64,000 nt of DNA from Georgenia daeguensis (GTDB taxonomy: Bacteria > Actinomycetota > Actinomycetes > Actinomycetales > Actinomycetaceae), in assembly GCF_039537705.1 (NCBI RefSeq), contig NZ_BAABBA010000018.1:1-64000 (forward strand), given 5' to 3'. The first letter of the stretch is position 1. Every line of letters starts with the position of its first letter. Below the pieces are notes generated by a model that was not told the origin of the DNA, made no database searches, and was given only the letters and a program-made list of their open reading frames with translations. Below are positions 57,125 through 64,000 of this stretch, piece after piece. A program made the translations under genes and the position numbers.

Positions 57125-57607
57125 TCAGCGCGCGGCGCCGGCCGGCACCTGCTCACGCTCGGCGGCCTTGACCGTCGAGCGGGCGGCGAGGACGGCGTCG
57201 AGGCTGAAGCGACCGGCCCCGGCCGCGATCAGCGCCACGGCACCGGCGGCGAGGGCCAGGACGAGCTCGTAGCCGTTGTCCATCACCCACATGCCGAACG
57301 GCAGGTGGACGATGACGAGGGCGCCGACCATGTTGACGGTCAGGAGCGCCGCGAACAGCGGGGTGAGGAGCCCGAGGATGAGGGCCGCGCCGCCGACCGT
57401 CTCGACGATCGCGGAGAACCACGCGGACAGGCCGGGCGCCGGCACGCCCATGCCCTCGAAGGCGGCAGCGGTCCCGGGCATCCCCCAGGTCAGCATCTTC
57501 TGCAGGCCGTGGGCCAGGAAGACGATGCCCAGCGCGACGCGCGCCACGAGCAGCAGGACGTCCTTCGCGGTTCCGGAGGCAGGGGTGAAGAGCGTGGAGA
57601 AGTTCAT
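57125..57607 (-). CDS. DoxX family protein
   Basis: The product is 160 aa. Four membrane helices follow an N-terminal MNFSTLFTPASGTAKDVLLLVARVALGIVFLAHGLQK. The motif GMPGTAAAFEGMGVPAPGL and later PFGMWVMDNGYELVLALAAGAVAL, with its YELV motif, place it in the DoxX family of actinobacteria. In mycobacteria one DoxX forms a complex with SodA and a thiol transferase; a similar redox link is possible but not shown. The ATG at 57607 has AAGGACC at 6 nt. The long leader ends at a promoter near 57792. Confidence 0.82.
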   Translation of the reverse strand: MNFSTLFTPASGTAKDVLLLVARVALGIVFLAHGLQKMLTWGMPGTAAAFEGMGVPAPGLSAWFSAIVETVGGAALILGLLTPLFAALLTVNMVGALVIVHLPFGMWVMDNGYELVLALAAGAVALIAAGAGRFSLDAVLAARSTVKAAEREQVPAGAAR

Positions 57608-57958
57608 ATGAGGTCCTTCGCGTTGTCGTTGCCGGGCTGCCCGGCGCGGCATGAGCGTGGGCGGGTCGGAACCGCCGCGTGGCCGGCCGAGGACGGGCGG
57701 CGGAGGAGACCGCCGCCCACCGCGTCAACGCAACCCGGCCGCGCCGCGGAGAACCACGCTCGCACCAGGGCCCGCGCCGGCCGACGCCACCACCGTAACA
57801 CAGATTGTTGATGATTCAACCTTCGGTTCGGCAGGCGTGCGGAGACCTCACCTTCCCGACATGACCCACTGCCGCGTGGAGGCCGCCGTTCCGAGATGCG
57901 CCGTCTCAGACTGTGTCTCACGCTGGTGGGGAACCTTGCGGATCCGGAGAGGAGCATC
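57608..57958. other. Intergenic region holding the DoxX promoter and a dyad
   Basis: The 351-bp gap has no gene. It contains the promoter below and the ribosome binding site of the CBS-protein gene (GAGAGGAG just before its start). The remaining sequence holds only G/C-rich spacer and short inverted repeats of no clear function. Confidence 0.5.
57792..57820 (-). promoter_or_regulatory. Promoter with overlapping MarR-like dyad for the DoxX gene
   Basis: On the minus strand TTGAAT (-35, 57814-57819), a 16-bp spacer and TACGGT (-10, 57792-57797) form a complete promoter. GTTGA-TGAT-TCAAC (57807-57820) overlaps the -35 box and would let a small winged-helix repressor block it. The leader to the ATG at 57607 would be about 178 nt. 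Confidence 0.6.
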
Positions 57959-58375
57959 ATGCCCATCACCGTTGCTGAGACCATGACGCCGAACCCGACC
58001 ACGGTGCGCGCGGACCAGACCGTGCGTGAGGTCGCGCAGCTCATGGACGCCCAGGACATCGGAAACGTCGTCGTCGTCGACGGCGGGCGCGTCGTCGGCA
58101 TCGTCACCGACCGCGACATCGTCGTGCGGGTGATCGCCGCCGGCGGCGGACCCGACGACGAGATCCGCCGCGCGTGCAGCACCGAGCTCGTCACGGCGTC
58201 GCCGGACGACCCTGTCGACGCGGTCGTCCAGCTCATGCGGGACAAGGCGGTGCGCCGGGTCCCGGTGATGCGCGGGGACGAGCTGGTCGGCATCGTCTCG
58301 CTCGGCGACGTCGCCATGGAGCACGAACCCGACTCCGCGCTGGCGGAGATCTCGGCCGAGCCACCCAACGAGTGA
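57959..58375 (+). CDS. CBS-domain protein
   Basis: The product is 138 aa with two CBS domains in tandem (about 5-60 and 70-125): MTPNPTTVRADQTVREVAQLM with GIVTDRDIVVRV, then ACSTELVTASPDDPVDAVVQLM and GIVSLGDVAME. CBS pairs bind adenosine nucleotides such as AMP or ATP; stand-alone pairs in actinobacteria are often stress-induced. ATG at 57959 with GAGAGGAG at 5 nt. Only 13 nt separate its stop from the convergent YdjM-like gene. Confidence 0.9.
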   Translation: MPITVAETMTPNPTTVRADQTVREVAQLMDAQDIGNVVVVDGGRVVGIVTDRDIVVRVIAAGGGPDDEIRRACSTELVTASPDDPVDAVVQLMRDKAVRRVPVMRGDELVGIVSLGDVAMEHEPDSALAEISAEPPNE

Positions 58376-58388
58376 CGGCAGCGGCACG

Positions 58389-59168
58389 TCAGGCTGTCGC
58401 GCGAGCCCAGGCCGGGACGACGCCGGGGAGTGTGCCCGTCGCGCCCTGCACGGCGGTGAGCACGACGACCCACACGATGTAGACGTCCACCGCGGCGACG
58501 AAGAACCACTCGCGCCGGGAGCCGGCGTTGCCGAGCAGCGGCAGCGCGAAGTGGCCGTTGTTGCGCCACAGCGGCGTCGCGAGGGCGGGCCTGGGCCGCA
58601 GCGGCCATAGCAGCGGCACGCCCTGGGAGGTGAGCGCGTCACCGGCCAGGTGACACAGGCAGCCGAGGACCACCGCGGCGGGCAACCACCAGGTGGTCTC
58701 GGGCGCGAACCAGGCCGCCAGCGAGGCGACCGTCAGCGACACGGCCCACGACGAGAGCCACCCGCGGGTCAGCCGCAGCGCCTTCGCGGCGAAGGCGACG
58801 AGGAGCACGATCATCAGCCACGCACCGAGTTGGAACTCCTCCTCCCCCAGCGGGACGCGGACGGCGGACAGCATCCGCGCGAGCAGGCCCGCCCCGAGCA
58901 CGCCGACGAGCGAGTGGGTGGCGTGCCGGTGCCCGCCCGAGAGGTGGCCGAGGCCCCGGGCCACCCACCGGGACACCGGCGGCAACGACCGTGCGATGGT
59001 CCCGGCATGGTGATCGGCGTCGAGGAGGAGCGCGGCGCCCGCCGTGGCCACCGCGCCGGCGAGGACCTCGCCGGGCGGGAGCGGCACCCACCCGGCGGCC
59101 CACGGCACGGTGGCGGTGACAGCCAGCCAGGCCGCAGCTCCGGTGGTGGCGTGGGCGTGGCTCATCAT
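58389..59168 (-). CDS. YdjM-like membrane-associated metal-dependent hydrolase
   Basis: The product is 259 aa with about six hydrophobic segments. LLLDADHHAGTIAR, the double-His GHRHATHSL and CHLAGDALTSQGVPLLWPL are the conserved metal-binding sites of the YdjM/DUF457 family, whose members are membrane-embedded hydrolase-like proteins of unclear substrate. Two consecutive ATGs exist (59168 and 59165); GGAGGG lies about 10 nt upstream. It is convergent with the CBS gene and divergent from the hemerythrin gene. Confidence 0.8.
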   Translation of the reverse strand: MMSHAHATTGAAAWLAVTATVPWAAGWVPLPPGEVLAGAVATAGAALLLDADHHAGTIARSLPPVSRWVARGLGHLSGGHRHATHSLVGVLGAGLLARMLSAVRVPLGEEEFQLGAWLMIVLLVAFAAKALRLTRGWLSSWAVSLTVASLAAWFAPETTWWLPAAVVLGCLCHLAGDALTSQGVPLLWPLRPRPALATPLWRNNGHFALPLLGNAGSRREWFFVAAVDVYIVWVVVLTAVQGATGTLPGVVPAWARATA

Positions 59169-59522
59169 CGTTGGGGTGCCCTCCTGGCGGTCGCGAGATC
59201 CGGTCATCCTCGCCCACGCCACCGACATCTCCGCGTGACGGACCGCGGTGCGGGAACGTTGCCCCCGGAAATGGGAATGCTTACCGTTCGTGGCGCCGGT
59301 GGGCCTCAGACCCTCGCACGCACGAAGAGGCGAGACCGAGCAGGAGCGGCAGCCCGTTCCCGCACGGTCGGAGGCGCCGTCCTGCGGTGACGCGCGTCGG
59401 CGTCGCCGCGCCCCCGGCTAGCGCACGCTGCACCCGGACGCCCGGGACCTTCGACCCGCGCGGACCGACCCGCTCACGGACGAGGGTGGAGGTGAACCGC
59501 CCGGACGATCCGAGGAGGAGCC
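59169..59522. other. Divergent intergenic region (354 bp) upstream of hemerythrin
   Basis: No gene is supported. It contains the promoter at 59259-59287 and, near the end, the GAGGAGGAG ribosome binding site of the hemerythrin gene. The 220-nt leader between them is GC-rich with no recognised RNA structure. Confidence 0.4.
59259..59287 (+). promoter_or_regulatory. Promoter upstream of hemerythrin
   Basis: TTGCCC (59259-59264), a 17-bp spacer and TACCGT (59282-59287) form a good promoter. The transcript would begin near 59294, leaving a leader of about 230 nt. Confidence 0.5.
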
Positions 59523-59999
59523 ATGAGCGAGACCGTGGAGCGGCGGGCCACGGATGCCCGGACCGCCGAAGAGATCAGGCGTCACCACTCGGTGATGGTG
59601 GCGGACCTCGACCGGCTCAGCGCGGCGCTCGTCGACGCGGCGGAGTCGGGGACGGACGCCGCGCCGGCGCGGGATGCGCTGCTGGAGTGGATCACCACCG
59701 TGCTCGTCCCGCACGCCGCCCAGGAGGAGGAGACGACCTACCCCGCCGCGGCAGGGCTCGTCGAGGGCCACCTCCTGATCATGGGCATGCTCGCTGAGCA
59801 CGACCTGATCCGCCAACTCGCCGGCCTGGTGCGCGGCACGAAGAACCCGGCGGCGGCCGGCGCCTACGCGCGTGCCCTGTTCGAGACGTTCGCCAGCCAC
59901 CAGCGCAAGGAGAACGACTACATCCTGCCGCTGCTGGTCGACGAGCCGTCGGTCTCCCTGACCGACCTGATGTCCGCCTCGCACGGCCACCACCACTGA
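59523..59999 (+). CDS. Hemerythrin-domain protein
   Basis: The product is 158 aa, a single hemerythrin-like four-helix bundle. Candidate di-iron ligands appear in order: HHSVMVADLDRL (residues about 21-32), HAAQEEETTYPAAAG with the His and Glu pair (about 64-78), EHDLIRQL (about 92) and FASHQRKENDYILP (about 123-137), all at normal spacing. Such proteins bind O2, NO or serve as iron sensors. It has a strong ribosome binding site (GAGGAGGAG). The C terminus is His-rich (HGHHH). Convergent with an SDR gene. Confidence 0.9.
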   Translation: MSETVERRATDARTAEEIRRHHSVMVADLDRLSAALVDAAESGTDAAPARDALLEWITTVLVPHAAQEEETTYPAAAGLVEGHLLIMGMLAEHDLIRQLAGLVRGTKNPAAAGAYARALFETFASHQRKENDYILPLLVDEPSVSLTDLMSASHGHHH

Positions 60000-60100
60000 G
60001 CGTCCGCCCGCGTTCGAGCGCCGGCCGCGAATCATCCACCGGCGTGACCGGCGCACGACTGCAGCGGCGGGCCGGTCCCGGGGACCGACCCGCCGTAGCC

Positions 60101-60859
60101 TCAGGCGATCCCGCCGCCGTCGACGACGAGCGCGGAGCCCGTCACGTAGCTCGACTCGTCGCTCGCGAGCCAGACGACGGCGGCGGCGATCTCCTCCGGC
60201 TCGCCCATCCGGCGCAGCGGACGGTCGGCGGACTCGGCGAGGAACGAGCCCTCGTCCTGCCCCAGCTGCCGGGCCTCGTCCCGGAGCATCCCGGTGTTGA
60301 CATCGCCCGGGTTGACCGAGTTCACCCGGATGCCCTGCGGACCGTGGTCGATCGCCAGCGCCCGGGTCATGTTCACCACGGCCCCCTTCGATGCGCAGTA
60401 CGACAACGCCTGCCCGCCGCCCTTGAGGCCCCAGCCCGAGCCGGTGTTGACGATCGAGCCACCACCCGCCTCCGCCATGACGGGCACGACATGCTTGGCC
60501 ATGAGGTAGATCGAGCGCACGTTCACGCCGAAGACCCGGTCCCACTCGTCGACGTCGATGTCCAGCGCGGTGGTGCGGCGGATGATCCCGGCGTTGTTGA
60601 ACACGACGTCCACCCCTCCGTACGCCCCGACCGTCGTCTCCACGACGCGCCGCACGTCGGCCTCGGCGGAGACGTCGGCGGCGACCGCGACGGCCTCTCC
60701 TCCATCCCGCCTGATCTCCTCCGCCACCTGCTCCGCCGCCTCGCCCTGGATGTCGACGACGGCGACCCGCGCGCCCTCCGCGGCGAAGGCCAGCGCGGTG
60801 GCCCGGCCGATTCCTCCTGCCGCGCCGGTCACGATCGCTCGCTTGTCCTTCAGTCGCAC
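60101..60859 (-). CDS. Short-chain dehydrogenase/reductase in the gcvP-AcoX-like operon
   Basis: The product is 252 aa. Cofactor loop TGAAGGIG (about 12-19), NNAG, active-site Ser in VNTGSGWGLKGG and YCASK. In place of the usual N-S-S, the sequence reads TGSGWG, an unusual variation at the catalytic Ser region. VVDIQGE after beta-2 favours NAD. PGDVNTGML suggests a small-alcohol reductase such as butanediol or diacetyl type, but this is inference. It is cotranscribed with the AcoX-like gene, overlapping by 10 nt. The GTG start has AAGGAGC at 6 nt. Confidence 0.82.
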   Translation of the reverse strand: MRLKDKRAIVTGAAGGIGRATALAFAAEGARVAVVDIQGEAAEQVAEEIRRDGGEAVAVAADVSAEADVRRVVETTVGAYGGVDVVFNNAGIIRRTTALDIDVDEWDRVFGVNVRSIYLMAKHVVPVMAEAGGGSIVNTGSGWGLKGGGQALSYCASKGAVVNMTRALAIDHGPQGIRVNSVNPGDVNTGMLRDEARQLGQDEGSFLAESADRPLRRMGEPEEIAAAVVWLASDESSYVTGSALVVDGGGIA

Positions 60860-62019
60860 GGTGCTGCTCCTTCGTTCTCGGGTGCTGTGACGGGGTAGAA
60901 ACTTGTGGTGGACGGACCGGTGACGATCCGGACGTGACCCGCGAGCCGCCCGTCGACCGCGCGGTCCCCGGTGTCGACGAGCAGGGGCCGTCCCGCGAGG
61001 CCCGTGAGCTTCTCCTGGGTGGCGACGACCAGGAGCGGGTCCGGTCCCATCCGAGCCAGGACGGCCGCCGAGATCTGCTGGTTCCCCCGGCCCAGGAGGA
61101 AGCCCTGCCCCCCGATGACCGTGACGACGGCGCGGGCGGGCCCGGCAGCGACGACGTCCAGGAGCTGCTGCTCCGTGGCGTCGCGGACGACGAGGCGCCC
61201 GTCGCGGACGACGTCGACCCCGAGGGGGGTGAAGGGCACGCCGAGGATGCGGGCGACCTCCGCCGTCGTCCCTCCCGGTCCGAGGAGGTAGCTCACGTCG
61301 GGTTGCATCGCGCGGACGGCCCCGCGGGCGGCGGCCTCGACGGCGGCCCGCGAGGACGCCGGGGTCGGGGCCTTACGGGCCTGCGTCCGGCCGTCGAGGA
61401 CGGGGACCTCCACGAGTCCGAAGAGGTGGGGCTCGACCCGCCCGGTGCGGACCTGCTCCTCGTCGACGTCGAGCACCTCCCGCTCCTCCGTGCGCACCGG
61501 CCCGGCGAGCCAGGCCAGCGCGAGCGCGCCGGCCGCGGCCGGGCTGACGGCGAAGCAGCCGGAGTACATCTTGACGCCGGCGGGGACCCCGAGGACCGGC
61601 ACCTCCCCGGCGCCGGCGCAGACGTCCCGGGCGGTGCCGTCCCCGCCGACGAACAGGACGAGGTCCGCACCGGCCGCGGCCATCGCTCGCACGCCGGCGG
61701 TGGTGTCCACGCCGGTCGAGCGTCCCGGGGGGGCGCCCGCCCCGACGACGCGCGGGACGAGGCCTGCGGCGGCTACCGCGGCCTCCCCCATCGCGCCACC
61801 GACGGTGAGCACCGTGGTGCCCGGCCGGGCGGCGGCGACGTGCGCGAGCGCGCGGACGGCACGCTCGTGGGCGCGCGGCCGGCTGCCGCGCGCCCCGGCT
61901 AGCCGCTGCACGTCCGGCCCGTCGCTGCCCTTGAGCGCGACGGGGCCGCCGATCCCGGCGACGGGGTTCACCACGATCCCGAGGACCCCGCGTCGGTCAT
62001 CGTCCCGCCCCGGACTCAT
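60850..62019 (-). CDS. ATP-NAD-kinase-fold protein, AcoX-like
   Basis: The product is 389 aa. LGIVVNPVAGIGGPVALKGSDG at the N terminus and the nucleotide-binding VGGDGTARDVCAG (about 126-138) are shared with NAD kinases and the AcoX protein of acetoin catabolism. Beyond the NAD-kinase core it has a long C-terminal part (YLLGPGGTTAEVARILGV, then VVTVIGGQGFLLGRGNQQIS), the AcoX/ATP-NAD-kinase-like extension. The biochemical activity of AcoX is unproven; NADP(H) or another phosphoryl acceptor is possible. It links the gcvPB and SDR genes in one operon. The start codon lies in a 14-bp duplication. Confidence 0.75.
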   Translation of the reverse strand: MSPGRDDDRRGVLGIVVNPVAGIGGPVALKGSDGPDVQRLAGARGSRPRAHERAVRALAHVAAARPGTTVLTVGGAMGEAAVAAAGLVPRVVGAGAPPGRSTGVDTTAGVRAMAAAGADLVLFVGGDGTARDVCAGAGEVPVLGVPAGVKMYSGCFAVSPAAAGALALAWLAGPVRTEEREVLDVDEEQVRTGRVEPHLFGLVEVPVLDGRTQARKAPTPASSRAAVEAAARGAVRAMQPDVSYLLGPGGTTAEVARILGVPFTPLGVDVVRDGRLVVRDATEQQLLDVVAAGPARAVVTVIGGQGFLLGRGNQQISAAVLARMGPDPLLVVATQEKLTGLAGRPLLVDTGDRAVDGRLAGHVRIVTGPSTTSFYPVTAPENEGAAPCD

Positions 62020-62044
62020 CGGACGCGGCTCATCGGACGCGGCT
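62017..62044 (+). repeat. 14-bp tandem duplication at the AcoX-like start codon
   Basis: CATCGGACGCGGCT occurs twice in tandem (62017-62030, 62031-62044), so the start codon of the AcoX-like gene is duplicated. The second copy overlaps the stop codon region of gcvPB. No Shine-Dalgarno sequence lies between. Confidence 0.75.
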
Positions 62045-63663
62045 CACCGGACGGCGGCTTCGGCCGCGGCCCGCTCGGCCCCGGCAGCCCTATTCTGGGC
62101 GGCGTGCGGGTACTTGCGCAGGTACGCCCGCCAGCTTGTCGCCCACCGGTCGGGGTCGTCGAGGTCGTCGTGATGGGTGTGGTGGACGGTCTGGTGGTGC
62201 GGAGCGGTCCGCACCAGCTCGGGGTCCGTCCGTGCCTCCTTCGCCACCTGGGCGAGGACGTCGGCGTACTCGTCCAGCTCGGCCCGGGAGTAGGACTCCG
62301 TCGGCTCGAGGGTGAAGGGCTGCGGCACCACGTACGGGTGGTGGCTGGTCCAGTAGTGCATGCCGTAGTCGGAGGCGCGCACACCGATCTCCTCCGAGCT
62401 GATGCCCGTCTCCTCGAACAGCTCCTGCCAGGAGTAGCGCACCTGCTCGACGCGGCGGCGTCCCTGCGCGTAGGGCGCCGACGCCCCCGGGATGTCGAGG
62501 ATCCGCTTCATGAGGTAGTTGTTGTTGAGGACCGCCACCTCGGCGACCGCCCGGAGCCCCTCGGCGCCCAGCGCCCGGATCCAGGAGTAGGCGCGGACGA
62601 TGTTCGGGACCACGCCGTAGAACGGGGCGACCTTGCCGATGGACCGCGGCCGGTCGCCGTCGAGGAAGTAGCGGTCGCCGTCCCGCTCGACCACCGGTCC
62701 GGGCAGGAACGGAGCGAGCTTCTCCGACACGCCGTTCGCGCCGGCCCCCGGCCCGCCGGACCCGTGCGGGGTGCCGAAGGTCTTGTGCAGGTTGAAGTGG
62801 CAGACGTCGAACCCGGCGTCCCGGGCCCGGGTGATGCCGAGGATCCCGTTGGCGTTGGCCTGGTCGTAGGAGGCGAGGGCGCCCACGGAGTGGGCGAGCT
62901 CGACCCACTCGCGGATGCGCGGGTTGTAGATGCCGGTGTCCTCCGGGTTCGTCACCATGATCGCCGCGGTGCGCTCGGACAGTGCGGCGCGCAGCGCCTC
63001 GATGTCGGGGTAGCCGTCCGCGTCGGGATGGATGGTGACCACCTTGTACCCGGCGACCTTGGCCGCGGCGGCGTTGGACGGGTGGGAGAAGATCGTGGTG
63101 ATGACCTCGTCGCGCTGGTCCCCCTCCCCGTTGGCCTCGTGGTAGGCGCGGATCATGGCGATGTTTGCCCAGATCGCGGCGGAGCCGCCCTGCGTCGCGA
63201 GGGAGACCCGGTGCATGCCGGAGATCTCGGCCATCGCCCGCTCGGTCTGCCAGATGATCTCCAGCACGCCCTGCACGGTGTCCTCGGCCTGCAGCGGGTG
63301 CAGGTCGGCGAGCCGGGGGGTGGTGACGATGCGTTCGTTGACCTTCGGGGCGTACTTCATGGTGCAGGTGCCCTGCCCGACGTCGACGTTGAGGTCCGCG
63401 CCGAGGTTCTCCTGGCTCAGGCGCAGGAAGTGGCGCACCACGCGCATCTGCGCGATCTCGGGGAGCGCGGGCCGCTCGGGGCGGCGCAGCGTGGCGGGCA
63501 GGTCCGCCACGACGTCGCCGACCTCCGCCCGCACCCCGGGCTCGACCGCGGGGACGAGGACGCCCCGCTCCCCGGGCGCGCTCAGCTCGAAGACGATCGG
63601 CTCGTCCCAGCGCGCCTGGTGGAACCGGCGCAGGGCGGGCTTGGGGGCGATGGGCAGGCTCAC
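62044..63663 (-). CDS. gcvPB: Glycine dehydrogenase (decarboxylating), subunit 2
   Basis: The product is 539 aa from GTG 63663, which overlaps the gcvPA stop codon by 4 nt and follows AGGAGAG. It is the C-terminal half-equivalent of P-protein: the PLP Lys in FNLHKTFGTPHGSGGPG (about residue 292), SQENLGADLNVDVGQGTCTMKYAPKVNE and the terminal HHPYVVPQPFTLEPTESYSRAELDEYADVL. Together with subunit 1 it decarboxylates glycine and passes aminomethyl to H-protein. Most actinobacteria have the single-chain form, so a split P-protein suggests a specialised or acquired second system. It begins the operon with gcvPA. Confidence 0.92.
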   Translation of the reverse strand: MSLPIAPKPALRRFHQARWDEPIVFELSAPGERGVLVPAVEPGVRAEVGDVVADLPATLRRPERPALPEIAQMRVVRHFLRLSQENLGADLNVDVGQGTCTMKYAPKVNERIVTTPRLADLHPLQAEDTVQGVLEIIWQTERAMAEISGMHRVSLATQGGSAAIWANIAMIRAYHEANGEGDQRDEVITTIFSHPSNAAAAKVAGYKVVTIHPDADGYPDIEALRAALSERTAAIMVTNPEDTGIYNPRIREWVELAHSVGALASYDQANANGILGITRARDAGFDVCHFNLHKTFGTPHGSGGPGAGANGVSEKLAPFLPGPVVERDGDRYFLDGDRPRSIGKVAPFYGVVPNIVRAYSWIRALGAEGLRAVAEVAVLNNNYLMKRILDIPGASAPYAQGRRRVEQVRYSWQELFEETGISSEEIGVRASDYGMHYWTSHHPYVVPQPFTLEPTESYSRAELDEYADVLAQVAKEARTDPELVRTAPHHQTVHHTHHDDLDDPDRWATSWRAYLRKYPHAAQNRAAGAERAAAEAAVR

Positions 63664-64000
63664 GCGGCACTCTCCTGGAGGATCTCGGCAAGGGTGGTGA
63701 CGAGGCGGTCGATGTCGTCCTGGGCGGTCACCTCGGTGACGCACACGAGCAGGCGGTGCTCGCCGACGACGACGCCCGGCTCGATGTCGCGGGCGCGGGC
63801 GGCGTCGCGCAGCTCGGCGGCGGTGCGGCCGGTGCCGGCGACGTCGAGGAGCAGCTCGCGGAAGTGGACAGCGGTGTCGGTCACCGCGACGCCCGGCAGC
63901 CGGCCGAGCCGGGCCGCGGCGTAGGCGGTGCGGGCCAGGACGGTCTCGCCGAGCTCGGCCATCCCCCTCGGGCCCATGAGGCTGAGGTACACCGCGGCGG
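63660..64000 (-). CDS. gcvPA: Glycine dehydrogenase (decarboxylating), subunit 1, C-terminal part (cut by window edge)
   Basis: The frame runs off the right edge; the visible 113 codons end at 63660. The segment VYLSLMGPRGMAELGETVLARTAYAAARLG and the following TDTAVHFRELLLDV match the C terminus of the P-protein subunit 1. Its stop overlaps the gcvPB start (GTGA), which shows translational coupling. Promoter, start codon and any further upstream partners such as H- or T-protein genes are outside the window. Confidence 0.88.
   Translation of the reverse strand, partial: AAVYLSLMGPRGMAELGETVLARTAYAAARLGRLPGVAVTDTAVHFRELLLDVAGTGRTAAELRDAARARDIEPGVVVGEHRLLVCVTEVTAQDDIDRLVTTLAEILQESAA

Noticed and set aside
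59171..59797. Plus-strand frame of 208 codons entering the hemerythrin gene
   Set aside because: It lacks a ribosome binding site and overlaps the hemerythrin gene in another frame. The hemerythrin ligands lie in the frame beginning at 59523.
1..64000. tRNA, rRNA, CRISPR array, prophage, integron or replication origin
   Set aside because: None was seen. Tandem repeats found are coding or palindromic units without the spacer pattern of CRISPR.

Overview
The window is GC-rich throughout, densely coded, and uses mostly GTG/ATG starts and G/C-ending codons. Its gene families (F420-type luciferase-like oxidoreductase, DinB2-type polymerase, M18 aminopeptidase, lysine exporter with its LysR partner, DivIVA-type protein, FIMAH and excalibur exoproteins) point to an actinobacterium, probably Micrococcales. 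The genus is a guess. No tRNA, rRNA, CRISPR array or phage block was seen. Only the 3' end of one insertion sequence (ISL3 type) is visible, at the left edge.

Layout. 1-20 kb: the IS end abuts a secreted phytase-like esterase/GDPD fusion. It is followed by a secreted zinc peptidase, small enzymes (VOC, SDR), an orphan response regulator, gamma-glutamyltransferase, SppA, a large multi-domain exoprotein, a luciferase-like oxidoreductase, a matrixin-like protease, an M19 dipeptidase and a lipoprotein. 20-30 kb: a guanidine-III riboswitch controls a guanidinium exporter gene; then come an M18 aminopeptidase, a DinB2-like polymerase, a CynX-type transporter, an orphan Vsr endonuclease, a double-DivIVA membrane protein and a TetR/membrane-protein pair. 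30-40 kb: secreted VCBS-repeat and HNH/excalibur proteins, a non-canonical Nramp transporter next to an FCD regulator, an ABC exporter pair, an FMN reductase, pirin and a secreted PQQ sugar dehydrogenase. 40-50 kb: a dehydrogenase/MFS/SDR operon, MarR, a DoxX/TetR divergon, the LysE/LysG pair and a secreted hydrolase. 50-57 kb: a complete gamma-resorcylate catabolic operon. 57-64 kb: DoxX, a CBS protein, a YdjM-like protein, a hemerythrin, and an operon running from split glycine dehydrogenase (gcvPA, cut by the edge, then gcvPB) through an AcoX-like ATP-NAD-kinase-fold protein to an SDR.

How genes work together. The gamma-resorcylate genes form an end-to-end route: uptake by an AAHS transporter, decarboxylation to resorcinol, hydroxylation to hydroxyquinol, intradiol cleavage to maleylacetate and reduction to 3-oxoadipate, under an IclR regulator. 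The lysine pair and the TetR/DoxX and TetR/membrane-protein pairs are classic divergent regulator-target units with visible operator dyads. A recurrent -10 box (TANNNT) placed 5-8 nt before start codons lacking a Shine-Dalgarno sequence indicates that many genes here are transcribed as leaderless mRNAs.

Most notable: the riboswitch-gdx unit, the Nramp homologue lacking the metal-binding motifs, the DinB2 with an isoleucine steric gate, and the gcvPA-gcvPB-AcoX-like-SDR operon, whose metabolic role is not obvious. All assignments come from reading the sequence and from remembered families; no database search was run.
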